DNA from: Pelomonas sp. Root1217
GTDB taxonomy: Bacteria; Pseudomonadota; Gammaproteobacteria; Burkholderiales; Burkholderiaceae_C
DNA: 64,000 bases
Reading direction: 5' to 3'
NCBI RefSeq assembly: GCF_001425705.1
Contig: NZ_LMDC01000028.1
Coordinates: forward strand, 873,118 to 937,117
The translations under genes were made by a program, and so were the position numbers. Shown in pieces: positions 10,136-19,474 of the stretch. Position 1 is the first letter of the stretch; each line of letters starts with the position of its first letter. A model generated the notes under the pieces. It saw only the letters and a program-made list of their open reading frames with translations. It was not told the DNA's origin and made no database searches.

Positions 10136-10732
10136 ATCGAACTGCACCACCAGCGCGTCCTGCACCGCCAGCAGCCCGCCCAGCACCGTGAAGGGCTGGA
10201 TACCGAACTCGCTCTGCGGGATGACCACCTCGCCGCGAGCACGCTTGGCTGCAAGCTCGACGACGAACCAATGCCGACGCGTGACGCCATGCAGCGTGAT
10301 CTCGGCCTCGACGGCGCGCCGATCGCCTTCCCCGAGCAGCTGCAGCGTGCGAACGACGACCTCGGGATGGACGGCCGCCTCGAGTGCCTTGAGCAGATTG
10401 GCCCGTGTGCCGGCTCGCGCCTCGGCGTCCACAGCGCTGGCAAACGCCGGCCCCAGTTGGTCACGCAGGCCCTGGGGATCAATGTCCAGCGCGTCCAGCC
10501 GAAAGCTCAGCACCGGCCCGGCCGCCGGCCAGCCCACCCGCAAGTCACCGGCGCGCAGCACGTGGTTGTGGCCCAGGCGCGCCGCCGTGCCGCCGCGAAA
10601 GACGAGGATGCGCAGCTCGTTTCCGGCGGCCGCCGCCGGCATGCGGGCGGGGGGCGGGCTGGCGCAACCGGCCAGCGTGGCCAACGTCACCATCAGCAAC
10701 AGCCGGCGCTTCGGTGTCGTTTGCACACTCAA
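10121..10732 (-). CDS. YceI-like domain lipoprotein
   Basis: A 203-residue exported protein. A lipobox (LATLAGC, Cys at about 23) ends the signal peptide, so it is a probable lipoprotein. The body resembles YceI-type beta-barrel, lipid/isoprenoid-binding domains, with EITLHGVTRRHWFVVEL and IPQSEFGIQPFTVLGGLLAVQD in the expected order. GHNHVLRAGD near the start also fits that family. Function is unknown; it might bind a hydrophobic ligand. Confidence 0.7.
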   Translation of the reverse strand: MSVQTTPKRRLLLMVTLATLAGCASPPPARMPAAAAGNELRILVFRGGTAARLGHNHVLRAGDLRVGWPAAGPVLSFRLDALDIDPQGLRDQLGPAFASAVDAEARAGTRANLLKALEAAVHPEVVVRTLQLLGEGDRRAVEAEITLHGVTRRHWFVVELAAKRARGEVVIPQSEFGIQPFTVLGGLLAVQDALVVQFDLIEP

Positions 10733-10829
10733 CTCAGGGGTTCTCCGAGGGATTTTGTAAGCCGGCGCACAACGATGCTGCGCCGGGCTGGACTAGCATA
10801 GCCACCATCCTCCTCAACGGAGCCTGCCC

Positions 10830-11369
10830 ATGGCCAGCCTGTTCCGCCCCGCCCTCGATCTGATGGCGCAATACGCCGCCTACCACCGCGACCGCCGCAA
10901 CATCGCGACCCATTTCGTCGGCATTCCCCTCATCGTCTTCGCCATCAGTGCCTTGCTCGCGCGCGCCGAGTTCTCCATCGGCGATACGCCGATGAATGCG
11001 GCCATCGTGCTGTGGGCGTTGTCGGCGCTCTGGTACCTGACGCGCGGCAACCTGGCGCTCGGCTTGGCCACCACGGTCGTCAACGGCATGCTGACGGCGC
11101 TGGCCATGATCGCCGCCCAGGGTTCGATGACGAGCTGGCTCGTCATCGGCATCGGCAGCTTCGTCGTCGGCTGGGTGTTCCAGTTCATCGGCCACTACTA
11201 CGAGGGCAAGAAGCCCGCCTTTGTCGACGACCTCGTCGGCCTGCTCGTCGGCCCGATGTTCGTCGTGGGCGAGGGTATGTTCATGCTCGGCTGGGGCCGC
11301 GCGCTGCTGGCCGAGATCGAACGCCGCGTGGGGCCCACGCATCTGCGCGACCTGGCTCACCCCGTTTAA
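10830..11369 (+). CDS. Mpo1/DUF962-family membrane protein
   Basis: A 179-residue protein with about four hydrophobic helices. The family pattern is clear: YHRDRRNIATHFVGIPLIVF near the N-terminus, then FQFIGHYYEGKKPAFVDD, giving the conserved histidines (HF.G, GH..E). Yeast Mpo1 is an Fe(II)-dependent dioxygenase acting on 2-hydroxy fatty acids; bacterial members are little studied. GGAG precedes the ATG. Confidence 0.82.
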   Translation: MASLFRPALDLMAQYAAYHRDRRNIATHFVGIPLIVFAISALLARAEFSIGDTPMNAAIVLWALSALWYLTRGNLALGLATTVVNGMLTALAMIAAQGSMTSWLVIGIGSFVVGWVFQFIGHYYEGKKPAFVDDLVGLLVGPMFVVGEGMFMLGWGRALLAEIERRVGPTHLRDLAHPV

Positions 11370-11393
11370 CGTCGCATTACCGTCACGTCGTTT

Positions 11394-11672
11394 GTGACCG
11401 TGTACCTCCGCTATGCCTTCGCTGCGCTTCCTGCCGCAGTCACCTTCGGAGGCTGGCAGCTTGCGGCTTGGGCCTACGTGCACTTCGGCTGCTCGGGCAG
11501 CCTTAAAAGCTTGGCTCCATGCTTTGCGGGGGAGGTGAACCTTCTTCCGTGGCTTGGTCTAGGCCTATTCTGGTGTCAGTTGCTTGTTTGGGTGGCAGTA
11601 CCCATCTCGCTATGGCTCATGCTTCGCGTCTTTGCGCTTCATCATGCTCGGCACTCTGGCTCGGCAATCTAA
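11394..11672 (+). CDS. Small membrane protein of unknown function
   Basis: A 92-residue open frame from a GTG at 11394. It has two long hydrophobic stretches (about residues 6-28 and 52-77) and two Cys in the loop between them, so it would be a two-span inner-membrane protein. I do not recognise a family. Its base composition is lower in GC than its neighbours, and no strong ribosome site is seen. It could be recent or non-coding. Confidence 0.4.
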   Translation: MTVYLRYAFAALPAAVTFGGWQLAAWAYVHFGCSGSLKSLAPCFAGEVNLLPWLGLGLFWCQLLVWVAVPISLWLMLRVFALHHARHSGSAI

Positions 11673-11715
11673 ACCGTTCCAGCCGACTGCCTTCGGCCGC
11701 GGCTGAGCGCCAACA

Positions 11716-12729
11716 ATGACCGGCATTCTTGTCATGGGCGCCGGCTCCGTCGGCTGCTTTGTCGGCGGCCTGACCCAGTTGGCCGGCGTGCCGGTCCATT
11801 TCGTCGGCCGCCCGCGGGTGCTGGCCAACCTGCGCAAGCACGGCTTGCGGCTGACCGATCAGGACGGGCTGGACCGCCACATCCCCGCACTGGACCTGCG
11901 CCTGCATGAAGAGCTGCCCGCCGGCCTGAAGCCCGACCTGGTGCTGCTGTGCGTGAAGTCCGGCGCCACCGCCGAAGCCGCCACGGCGCTGGGGCTGACG
12001 CTGCCGCTGGGCACGCCCGTCGTCAGCCTGCAGAACGGCATCGCCAATGCCGACGCCGCCCGCGCGGCCGCGCCGCAGCTGCACTGGCACGCGGGCATGG
12101 TGCCCTACAACATCGCCGAGATCGGCCCCGGCCGCTACCACCGTGGCACCGGTGGGTCGCTCGCGGCCGAGGGCTCAGCCGAGGATCTGGCTCTTGCCGC
12201 CTGGCGGACGGCCCTGGCCCGCATGGGCATGGGGCTGGAGCTGTATGCGGACTTGGCGCCGGTGCAATGGGGCAAGCTGCTGCTGAATCTGAACAACCCG
12301 GTCAATGCACTGTCCGGCCGGCCGTTGCGCGACGAGTTGCTTGAGCGCGGCTACCGCCGCGTGTTGGCGGCCCTGCAGGAGGAAGCCCTCGACCTGCTGA
12401 ATGCGGCGCAACGCCCGGTCGCCCAGCTCACGCCACTGCCGCCGCGCCGGCTGATCACACTGCTGCGCATGCCGACATTCGTCTTCCGCCTGGCCGCCGC
12501 GCGCATGTTGCGCATCGATGCCAAGGCCCGCTCCAGTATGGCCGACGACCTGACGCAGGGCCGCATGACCGAGATCGACGCGCTGTGCGGCGAGATCGTC
12601 CGCCTGGCCCGCAGCCAGGGACGCAGCGCACCGCTGAATGCGCGCATGCTGAACCTCGTCGAGTCCTGGCCCAAGCGCCGCCGGCCCTACACGCCCGTCG
12701 AGCTGCTGCAAGCCATCAGTTTGTCCTGA
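11716..12729 (+). CDS. Ketopantoate reductase-family protein (PanE/ApbA)
   Basis: A 337-residue NADPH-dependent reductase. The N-terminal Rossmann motif ILVMGAGSVGCFVGG is followed by VLLCVKSGATAEA and VSLQNGIANADA. The C-terminal helical domain has WGKLLLNLNNPVNALSG with the catalytic Lys and Asn, and late KARSSMADDLTQGRMTEID is the substrate-binding end typical of the family. It may make pantoate for CoA, but paralogues with other substrates are common, so no symbol is given. Confidence 0.85.
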   Translation: MTGILVMGAGSVGCFVGGLTQLAGVPVHFVGRPRVLANLRKHGLRLTDQDGLDRHIPALDLRLHEELPAGLKPDLVLLCVKSGATAEAATALGLTLPLGTPVVSLQNGIANADAARAAAPQLHWHAGMVPYNIAEIGPGRYHRGTGGSLAAEGSAEDLALAAWRTALARMGMGLELYADLAPVQWGKLLLNLNNPVNALSGRPLRDELLERGYRRVLAALQEEALDLLNAAQRPVAQLTPLPPRRLITLLRMPTFVFRLAAARMLRIDAKARSSMADDLTQGRMTEIDALCGEIVRLARSQGRSAPLNARMLNLVESWPKRRRPYTPVELLQAISLS

Positions 12730-12815
12730 ATTGATCCATCTCCGTCTGCCAGCGCGTGGCGGCGGATGCATGACGGCGGAACACTGGAGGCCTCAAACAA
12801 CGCAACGAGGCCCCC

Positions 12816-13394
12816 ATGACTACCGCCCTCATCGTCATCGACGTCCAGCACTCCTTCACCCAGCGCCCCACATTCGAGACCGACGGCCTTCCGGCCTATC
12901 TGGCCGCGCAGAACCGCCTCATCGAGGGCTTCGAGGCTGCTGGCCTGCCCATCGTGCGGGTCTTCCACGTGCAGCCCGATGCCACCGGTGCTGACCCCTT
13001 CAGCCTGGAGAGCGGCCATGTCCGCCCGCTTGAAGGCCTGCGCGACTTCAAGGCCGACCTGACCGTGCACAAGACCCGCCACAGCGCCCTGGTCGGCAGC
13101 GGTCTGGACGTGTGGCTGACGCAGCGCGGCATCCGCCAGCTCGTCATCAGCGGCATCCGCACCGAGCAGTGCTGCGAGACGACGACCCGGCATGCGTCGG
13201 ACCTCGGCTGGGACGTCATCTACGTGCCCGAGGCGACACTCACGTTCACCATGCAACACCCCGACGGCTCGCCCCTGACCCCCGCCCAGCTCCGCGCCCG
13301 CACGGCCGCCGTGCTGGATGGCCGCTTTGCCCGGATCATGGACGCGGAAGGCGCACTGCTGGCTGTCACTCAAGAGGAAGCCGCCATTGCCTGA
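12816..13394 (+). CDS. Isochorismatase-family cysteine hydrolase
   Basis: A 192-residue hydrolase with the family triad: D9 (IVIDVQHSF), K86 (TVHKTRHSAL) and C119 (RTEQCCETT). Such enzymes hydrolyse amides (nicotinamidase, carbamoyl-type) or isochorismate; the substrate here is unknown. The following regulator gene starts eight bases inside it, which suggests the regulator and hydrolase act together. Its ATG follows a purine-rich stretch about 10 bases upstream. Confidence 0.88.
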   Translation: MTTALIVIDVQHSFTQRPTFETDGLPAYLAAQNRLIEGFEAAGLPIVRVFHVQPDATGADPFSLESGHVRPLEGLRDFKADLTVHKTRHSALVGSGLDVWLTQRGIRQLVISGIRTEQCCETTTRHASDLGWDVIYVPEATLTFTMQHPDGSPLTPAQLRARTAAVLDGRFARIMDAEGALLAVTQEEAAIA

Positions 13395-14364
13395 ACCCCT
13401 ACAGGTTGTCTTCGTCCTGCAGGACGACAGCCTCGTCCTCGACTGGGCCGGCCCGGCCGAGGCGCTGCGCCTGGCCAGCCTGGAGATCGCCGCGCTGCAG
13501 TTGGATGTCGCTCCCTTTGTGCTGCGCTTCGCCGGCACGCACAGCGAATCCACGGGTTCGGTCGGCATCCAGCTGCAGGCCCTCGAACCGCTGCCGGACC
13601 GCCTGCCCAAAGACAGCTGGATCGTGCTGGTGGGCCGCACCTCGGCCGCAGAGGCAAAGTCGCAAGCCTCGCGGCGCGAACTCATCGCCTGGCTGTCTCG
13701 CCTGGCACCTGGGCGACCCGGCCTGCGCCTGGTCACCGTCTGCTCCGGCGCCCTGCTGGCGGCGCAGGCCGGCCTGCTCGACGGCCGCCGCGCGACCACC
13801 CATCACCAGCACCTGGACGACCTGGCCCGCCTCGCGCCCAGCTGCACGGTGCTGCAGGACCGCGCGTTCGTGCAGGACGGCAACGTCTTCACCAGCGCCG
13901 GCGTGACGGCCGGCATCGATCTGGCTCTGCACCTGATCGCCGCGCATGCCGGTGAGCTGGTGGCGGCCCGCGTAGCCGAGCAGATGGCCGTGGCGCTGCG
14001 CCGTGGCCCGGCCGACCCCGAGCTGTCGCCGCTGCTGGCGCACCGCCAGCACCTGAACGCGCGCCTGCATCGCGTGCAGGATGCGCTGAGCGTCGCCCCG
14101 GCCGAAGACTGGCCGTTGGAGCGCATGGCCGATCTCGCCGCGACGACGCCGCGCACTCTGAGCCGCCTGTTCGCCCAGCATGCCGGCACCAGCCCGCAGG
14201 CCTATCTGCGCGGCGTGCGCCTGGCGGTGGCGAAACGTTCGCTCGAGACGGGCGCCAGCGTGGCCGCCGCCAGCGAAGCGGCGGGTTTCAACTCCGAGCT
14301 GCAGTTGAGACGCGCCTGGGCTGCGGTGGGCTGGCCCGGCACGCCGTCCAGCGCGAGGCGCTGA
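13387..14364 (+). CDS. GlxA-type AraC-family transcriptional regulator
   Basis: A 325-residue regulator with an N-terminal DJ-1/PfpI-like domain (nucleophile-elbow-like VTVCSGALLAAQAGLL near 118-133) and a C-terminal AraC double helix-turn-helix (LAATTPRTLSRLFAQHAG then AAASEAAGFNSELQLRRAW). I chose the TTG at 13387, which overlaps the hydrolase stop by eight bases; the in-frame ATG further upstream lies wholly in the hydrolase gene. It probably controls the adjacent hydrolase. Confidence 0.85.
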   Translation: MPEPLQVVFVLQDDSLVLDWAGPAEALRLASLEIAALQLDVAPFVLRFAGTHSESTGSVGIQLQALEPLPDRLPKDSWIVLVGRTSAAEAKSQASRRELIAWLSRLAPGRPGLRLVTVCSGALLAAQAGLLDGRRATTHHQHLDDLARLAPSCTVLQDRAFVQDGNVFTSAGVTAGIDLALHLIAAHAGELVAARVAEQMAVALRRGPADPELSPLLAHRQHLNARLHRVQDALSVAPAEDWPLERMADLAATTPRTLSRLFAQHAGTSPQAYLRGVRLAVAKRSLETGASVAAASEAAGFNSELQLRRAWAAVGWPGTPSSARR

Positions 14365-14489
14365 CGCGTTCGTCCCGCCGGATTGCAGTTCATCCGCCCG
14401 CGGCGGCGATCCGTCGCCCGGACGTCGCGCTGCCCGAGGTCAGTGACGAAACTGCAATCACTGACCCAGCCAACCCACAGGAGCCCAGC

Positions 14490-14735
14490 ATGAACACCGC
14501 CGCCAAGACCTTCATCGTTGCCATCGCTTCCGTCGCCGCCGCAGCTGCTGCGGGCGTGGGCCTGGCCAACCGCACGGCGGCTCCGGCCACCGAGATCGTC
14601 AAGCTGGAGCGCGTGGTCATCGTCGGCAAGCGTGCGCAGACGGCGGTCGTCGCCCAACTGCCGCGCGTCATCATCGAAGGCCGCCGCGACGTCACGACGA
14701 TTGCCGCCGCCCAGACGCCGGTCTGGATCGTCTGA
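14490..14735 (+). CDS. Small exported protein with two TonB-box-like motifs
   Basis: An 81-residue protein of unknown family. Residues 1-22 form a signal peptide or anchor rich in Ala. The mature part contains LERVVIVGKR and, about 20 residues later, PRVIIEGRR, both resembling the N-terminal motif of TonB-dependent receptors (compare IERVVITAERR in the receptor encoded at 15932-18082). AGGAG lies eight bases before the ATG, and a good terminator follows the gene, so it is a real single-gene unit. Confidence 0.65.
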   Translation: MNTAAKTFIVAIASVAAAAAAGVGLANRTAAPATEIVKLERVVIVGKRAQTAVVAQLPRVIIEGRRDVTTIAAAQTPVWIV

Positions 14736-14761
14736 GCCTCCACGCTGCCGTCAGTCACCCA

Positions 14762-14786
14762 CCCGCCGCTGGCGGGTTTTTCTTTT
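14762..14786 (+). terminator. Rho-independent terminator
   Basis: CCCGCC, loop GCT, GGCGGG, then a T-rich run (TTTTTCTTTTT) 27 bases after the stop of the 81-residue gene. It lies directly before the end of the convergent hydrolase gene. Confidence 0.85.
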
Positions 14787-14787
14787 T

Positions 14788-15921
14788 CTAGCAGCCGTAA
14801 AGCGCCTGCACCAGCAGGGCCGCATTCGGCCCGCCAACCACCCCCGGCGCCATGCGGTTCATCATGTAGGCAAGGCAGAGCCGCCTCTGGACATCGACGA
14901 GCACCAGCGACCCGCCCCAGCCGCCCCAGAAGCAGATGCGCTGCTCGGGGATGAAGGGCAGCGTGGCCGGCTCGGGCAGGCCGTAGCCGATGCCCATGCA
15001 CAGCGGTACGCCGAGCACGAGGTCGATGCCGCGTGCCTGCACGTCGAAGATGCGGTCCACCGTCGCGGGCTTGAGCCAGCGGCGGCCACCGAGCGTGCCC
15101 TCGCAGGCGACGATGGACTGCAACTGGGCCACCGAGCGCGCATTGCCATGGCCGTTGGCGGCCCCGATGTCGGCCCGGCACCAATCCTCGCGATGGCTGT
15201 AGGCCGCGTCGGGTGCGGGGTTGCCCAGCGTGCGCAGCATGGGGCTGCCGGGCGGGATGGCCGAGAAATCGACCCGCGCGGGCGTCGGTGGCACGACGCG
15301 GGCCACGCGCGCATCGTGCTCGGGCGGCAGGCCGATGTGGAAGTCCGCGCCCAGTGGCCCAGCCAGCTCGCTCGCCAGGAAGGCGCCCGTCTTCTGCCCC
15401 GTAATGCGGCGGATCAGCTCGCCGACCAGGTGGCCGTAGTTCAGCGCGTGATAGCCCGACGCACTGCCCGGCGTCCACCACGGCGACTGCCCCGCCAGCA
15501 GCGCCGTGCTGCGCTCCCAGTCGCACAGGTCGCCCATGCCCATGGGCTGCTCCCAGCCGCTGACACCCGAGGTGTGGCCCAGCACGTCCCGCACCAGGAT
15601 GCCGCTCTTGCCGTTGGCGGCGAACTCGGGCCAGTAGGCGGCCACCGGTGCGTCCAGGTCCAGCTCGCCGCGGTCGGCCAGCAGCAGGGCACAGAGGGAC
15701 GTCATGGTCTTGGTGGTCGACCAGACATGGGTCAGCGTGTTGCGGTCCCAGGGTCGTTGGTGGGCCTCGTCGCACCAGCCGCCCCAGTGGTCGAGCACGA
15801 GCTCGCCCTCGACGGTCAGCGCCAGCGAGGCGCCCAGGTCGTCGCCACGATCGAACAGCGCGTCGAAGGTGTGGGCGAGCGGCTCCCAGCGGGCCTGGTG
15901 GTGTCCCAGCAGATGCTTCAT
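14788..15921 (-). CDS. Serine hydrolase, beta-lactamase/EstB-like family
   Basis: A 377-residue penicillin-binding-protein-like hydrolase. The nucleophile motif S68-T-T-K71 (HVWSTTKTMTSL) and a YxN-like YHALNYGHLVGE segment are present, and the late WGGWGGS takes the place of the KTG box. Such enzymes are usually esterases. No signal peptide is obvious from the chosen ATG at 15921, which has GGAGAA upstream. It lies 10 bases after the TonB receptor, so it is probably co-expressed and could act on the imported ligand. Confidence 0.85.
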   Translation of the reverse strand: MKHLLGHHQARWEPLAHTFDALFDRGDDLGASLALTVEGELVLDHWGGWCDEAHQRPWDRNTLTHVWSTTKTMTSLCALLLADRGELDLDAPVAAYWPEFAANGKSGILVRDVLGHTSGVSGWEQPMGMGDLCDWERSTALLAGQSPWWTPGSASGYHALNYGHLVGELIRRITGQKTGAFLASELAGPLGADFHIGLPPEHDARVARVVPPTPARVDFSAIPPGSPMLRTLGNPAPDAAYSHREDWCRADIGAANGHGNARSVAQLQSIVACEGTLGGRRWLKPATVDRIFDVQARGIDLVLGVPLCMGIGYGLPEPATLPFIPEQRICFWGGWGGSLVLVDVQRRLCLAYMMNRMAPGVVGGPNAALLVQALYGC

Positions 15922-15931
15922 GGCGTTCTCC

Positions 15932-18082
15932 TCAGAAGTCGACGCTGGCGCCGAGGGCAAACTGTCGCGGCGGCGTGTACGTGACCTGGCGCGCGGCGCC
16001 CAGCACGGGCGAGGCGATGCTCATGCTGGTGATGGCCGTCGTGTCGGCCACGTTGCGCACATTCGCCCACAGCTTCCAGTGCCCCGCAGCCGGCCGCAGC
16101 GTGGCGGTCAGGTGGAGCATGCCGTAGGCGCCCTGCATCGCGTCAGGCGTGTTGAATTCAGTGAAGTAAAAGCGGCCGCGCCAGCTGTAGTCGGCGCGCA
16201 GCGTGGTGCGCATATCGCCAACGCTTGCGGCCCATTCAGCGCCGAAGGTGAGCTGCTGCCTGGACGCCTGGGCCAGCTGCCGGCCGCGCACATTGACCGG
16301 CGTGGTGGGCGCGTTGCGCAGGTCGACGTTGGTGAAATCCGTGTACCTGGGGTCCATCAGGCCGAGGCCGGTGGACAGCGTCAGCGGCGCGACGGGCTTG
16401 ACCGCCGCTTCGATCTCCACGCCATCGATGCGCGCCGCCGAGGCGTTGGCCAGCAGCGTCGTCGCCTTGCCGACCTGGGACACCTGCATGTCCTTGTAGC
16501 GGCTGCTGAAGACGGCCGCGCTGAGCACGCCGCGGCGTTGCAGGAACTCGGTCTTGAAGCCGAGCTCGATGCTCGTCACCTTCTCCGGCTTGACGAGATC
16601 GGGCTGCAAGGCGCCCAGGTTGACGGCGCCCGACTTGAAGCCATGGGCCCAGCGCGCATAGGCCAGCATGCCGGCGGCCGGCTTGCATTCGACGCCGACG
16701 CTGCCCGGCATGCTCGTCCAGCCTTCCCCGGGGTGGCCGGTGCCTGTGAGGCCGAAGGCGGCGATGTTCTGGTACTCGTCGACGCGCTTGCTGTCATGGT
16801 TGACGCGCAGGCCGGCCAGCAGCGACCACTGCGGGTTCAGCGTGTAGCGCAGGTCGGCGTAGGCCGCCGTGGAGCGCGTGTGCACCCTGCCGCCCAGCAG
16901 GAAGCCGACACCGCCGGGGAAAGGCACGCTCACGGGAGCGCCCGGCACGAGAAAGCCCAGCGGCACCTGGGTCAGGATGGCGACGTCCTGGCGCTGGTCG
17001 AACTGCAGGGCCGTGACGCCCACCAGCCACTGCAGCGGGCTGGCCTCGTCGGAGGCAAGGTGGACGTCCAGGCTCTTGTCGGTGCTGCCGGTCTGGAAGC
17101 CCGAGGTGGTGACGGCGGCCTCGGTGGTGTCGCTGTCCCACAGGCGATCGACCTGGCTGCGCCGCCAGCTCACGGAGGCGCTGAGCGTTTGGCTCCCGAG
17201 CGGCATCTCCAGCAGCGCCTGCGCCGTGCTGACCTCCACGCGGTTGCTCGAACCCTGGCTCTTGACGACCCGCGGGTCGCTGCTCTGCGTGACGCCGTAG
17301 AGCAGCACCGGGATGGACACCGGGTCGGGCAGCACAGGCACACTCATGCCGGCATCGCGCTCGCGGTAGTGACCGGCCACGAAGCGCAGGCTGCCGTTGC
17401 CGCCCAGGCCAGATTGAAGTTGTGCCCGGAAGGCGCGGCTGGACAGGTCGTCCAGGCGCCGCGGCCCCTCGGCCAGCGGGTTGCGGGTATGGCCGTCGCC
17501 CTCCCTGACCTGGTAGGACAGCCGGCCATCCAGTCCGTCGCTCAAAGGCCCGGAGACGAAGCCTTCGCTCTCACGCCGGCCATCGTTGCCCAGCAGGAGG
17601 CCGACGCGTGCCTGCAAGGCGGAGGTCGGCAGTGCCGAGATGATGTTGACCGCACCGCCAGTGGCATTGCGGCCGTAGAGCGCGCCCTGCGGCCCGCGCA
17701 GGATCTCGACGCGCTGGGTGTCGAACAAGGCGGCGTTGGAACTGGTCTGGTCGGACACATAGGCGCCGTCGGCGTACAGGGCCACGCCGGGGTCGCCGCC
17801 GGCCAGGATGAAGACATTGCCGATGCCGCGCACGAACAGCTGGGTGGCGCCCTGCCCGTTCGTGAATGCGGTGTTGGGGCTGAGCATCACGAGGTCCGCC
17901 AGGCCGGTGTCGCCGCGCTCGGCCAGGCGGGCGCCGTTCAACGCGGTGATGGCGGCGGGCGTGGTGTCCAGCACCGTCACGCGGCGTTCGGCCGTGATGA
18001 CGACGCGCTCGATCTGCACGTTGTCGGACTGCGCTGCGGCCAGCGTGGACGCCGCGGCCAGCGCGAGGGGGCTGAATCTCAT
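15932..18082 (-). CDS. TonB-dependent outer-membrane receptor
   Basis: A 716-residue receptor with a short signal peptide and a TonB-box-like IERVVITAERR at about 23-33. A plug domain follows (LFVRGIGNVF, RVEILRGPQGALYGRNATGG, AVNIIS) and then a 22-strand barrel ending in FALGASVDF. The ligand is unknown. The immediately downstream esterase and the AraC gene upstream on the same strand suggest uptake and breakdown of an ester-containing compound, under local control. Confidence 0.92.
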   Translation of the reverse strand: MRFSPLALAAASTLAAAQSDNVQIERVVITAERRVTVLDTTPAAITALNGARLAERGDTGLADLVMLSPNTAFTNGQGATQLFVRGIGNVFILAGGDPGVALYADGAYVSDQTSSNAALFDTQRVEILRGPQGALYGRNATGGAVNIISALPTSALQARVGLLLGNDGRRESEGFVSGPLSDGLDGRLSYQVREGDGHTRNPLAEGPRRLDDLSSRAFRAQLQSGLGGNGSLRFVAGHYRERDAGMSVPVLPDPVSIPVLLYGVTQSSDPRVVKSQGSSNRVEVSTAQALLEMPLGSQTLSASVSWRRSQVDRLWDSDTTEAAVTTSGFQTGSTDKSLDVHLASDEASPLQWLVGVTALQFDQRQDVAILTQVPLGFLVPGAPVSVPFPGGVGFLLGGRVHTRSTAAYADLRYTLNPQWSLLAGLRVNHDSKRVDEYQNIAAFGLTGTGHPGEGWTSMPGSVGVECKPAAGMLAYARWAHGFKSGAVNLGALQPDLVKPEKVTSIELGFKTEFLQRRGVLSAAVFSSRYKDMQVSQVGKATTLLANASAARIDGVEIEAAVKPVAPLTLSTGLGLMDPRYTDFTNVDLRNAPTTPVNVRGRQLAQASRQQLTFGAEWAASVGDMRTTLRADYSWRGRFYFTEFNTPDAMQGAYGMLHLTATLRPAAGHWKLWANVRNVADTTAITSMSIASPVLGAARQVTYTPPRQFALGASVDF

Positions 18083-18200
18083 GCTCTGTCTCCGGTCGCC
18101 GCGTCTGTGTGGCGGCGTCGGGGCATGGTCGCGAGCCCGGCTTCGGCCGGCTATGGCGAATCGGCAGCGCGTGGTGCCGAATCGGAACTCCTGCGGACTT

Positions 18201-19247
18201 TCAGTGCCTGTTCAGGGTCTGGCTGGGCGATTCACCGAAGCGCTCGCGGTAGCGCGCCGCAAAGCTGCCGAGCTGCCAGAAGCCCCATTCCGCAGCGATG
18301 GCCGTCACCGTGACGCCGGGCGGCGCCGAACGCAGCGCCTCGCGCACGCGGTCCAGCCGGTACTGCTGCAGGTAGCGCTGCGGTGACACGCCGAAGTGGC
18401 GCTCGAAACCGCGCCCCAGCGCCCGCACGCCGACGCCGGCGGCGCTGGCGATGTCGGCGACCGAGGGCACATCGGCCGCGTGGGCGTGGATGTAGTCGCG
18501 CGCGCGCCGCGTGGACAGCGGCAGCGCGGCCGGCGCGTCCAGCCCGCGCGTGTAGCTGTTGGGCCAGGCCAGCAGCAGCTCGAACAGGGCCGCATCGCGC
18601 AGGCTGCCCTCCAGCTGCGGGGCCGCCGCATGCGGATAGGCCGGCGTGGCGGCCAGGTGGCCGAGCACGCGCAGCAGGGCCGCCACCGGCGCGCCGCCGG
18701 CACCGCAATGGTCGGCAAAGCGCAGCGGGTGGGCCAGGTCCGAGCCGAGCAGGCTGCGGCAGGCGCTGCCCATGTCGGCGTCGTCGACGCGCAGGTTCAG
18801 CAGCTGCATGTCGCCCGACATCTCCAGCCCGTGCACCTCGTCCGGCGCGATGACGCCGGCGTCACCGGCGCCATAGCGCTCGCCGTCGCCGCTGCGCCAG
18901 ACCTCGCCCTGGCGCAGGTAGGAGAACACCCAGTGGCCATGGGCGCGCGGCATGGCCATGCGTGCGGACGTGCCGTAGCGCAGCTCGCCCAGGTGCAGGC
19001 GGGCGAACTCGGCGCCGCGCAGCTTCAGCGCAAGGGTGGATTCGTCCTGCACGCGCAGCACATGCGGGCCGTAGACGCCGCTCAGCACGGCCCGCGCTTC
19101 GTCGGGATCGGTCGTCTCGCAGACCGAGACGAGGCGGGAATTGCCTAGCGCGGCCTCGACCTCCGCCCCCTGCAGGGGCCGTTCGGCGCTGAAGGCGGCG
19201 GTGGGCAGCATGACCGGGTTGTAGGCCAATTCAGCGGCAGCCGCCAT
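18201..19247 (-). CDS. AraC-family transcriptional regulator
   Basis: A 348-residue regulator with an N-terminal sensor of the AraC-binding-like type (ELRYGTSARMAM and the VFSYLRQGEV strand region) and a C-terminal double helix-turn-helix (VADIASAAGVGVRALGRGFERHFG, then VTAIAAEWGFWQLGSFAARY). The start is uncertain: ATG codons at 19247 and 19211 are both possible and neither has a clear ribosome site. It lies 118 bases upstream of the receptor gene and probably regulates it. Confidence 0.85.
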   Translation of the reverse strand: MAAAAELAYNPVMLPTAAFSAERPLQGAEVEAALGNSRLVSVCETTDPDEARAVLSGVYGPHVLRVQDESTLALKLRGAEFARLHLGELRYGTSARMAMPRAHGHWVFSYLRQGEVWRSGDGERYGAGDAGVIAPDEVHGLEMSGDMQLLNLRVDDADMGSACRSLLGSDLAHPLRFADHCGAGGAPVAALLRVLGHLAATPAYPHAAAPQLEGSLRDAALFELLLAWPNSYTRGLDAPAALPLSTRRARDYIHAHAADVPSVADIASAAGVGVRALGRGFERHFGVSPQRYLQQYRLDRVREALRSAPPGVTVTAIAAEWGFWQLGSFAARYRERFGESPSQTLNRH

Positions 19248-19474
19248 CGGGGCACATGCCCGGACGCGACAGTCACTCCGGGGACAGGCGTGACGAAGCA
19301 CATCCCCTAGTTCAAGCCGTCCCCAGGCTGTCGCCGCAACCTGTCGCGGCCGCGCCGAACTCGATGCCGGATTTGCCGCCCCGGTCGCATCACCATCCTC
19401 AAGGACAGCCGCCTTTCACACACTGCCGCCGCCCGCAGCCCGACGTTGACGGGCATCAACCCAAGGAGCAAGCC

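Noticed and set aside
18083..18200. Riboswitch upstream of the TonB receptor
   Set aside because: The 118-base leader has no recognisable cobalamin, TPP or other conserved box.
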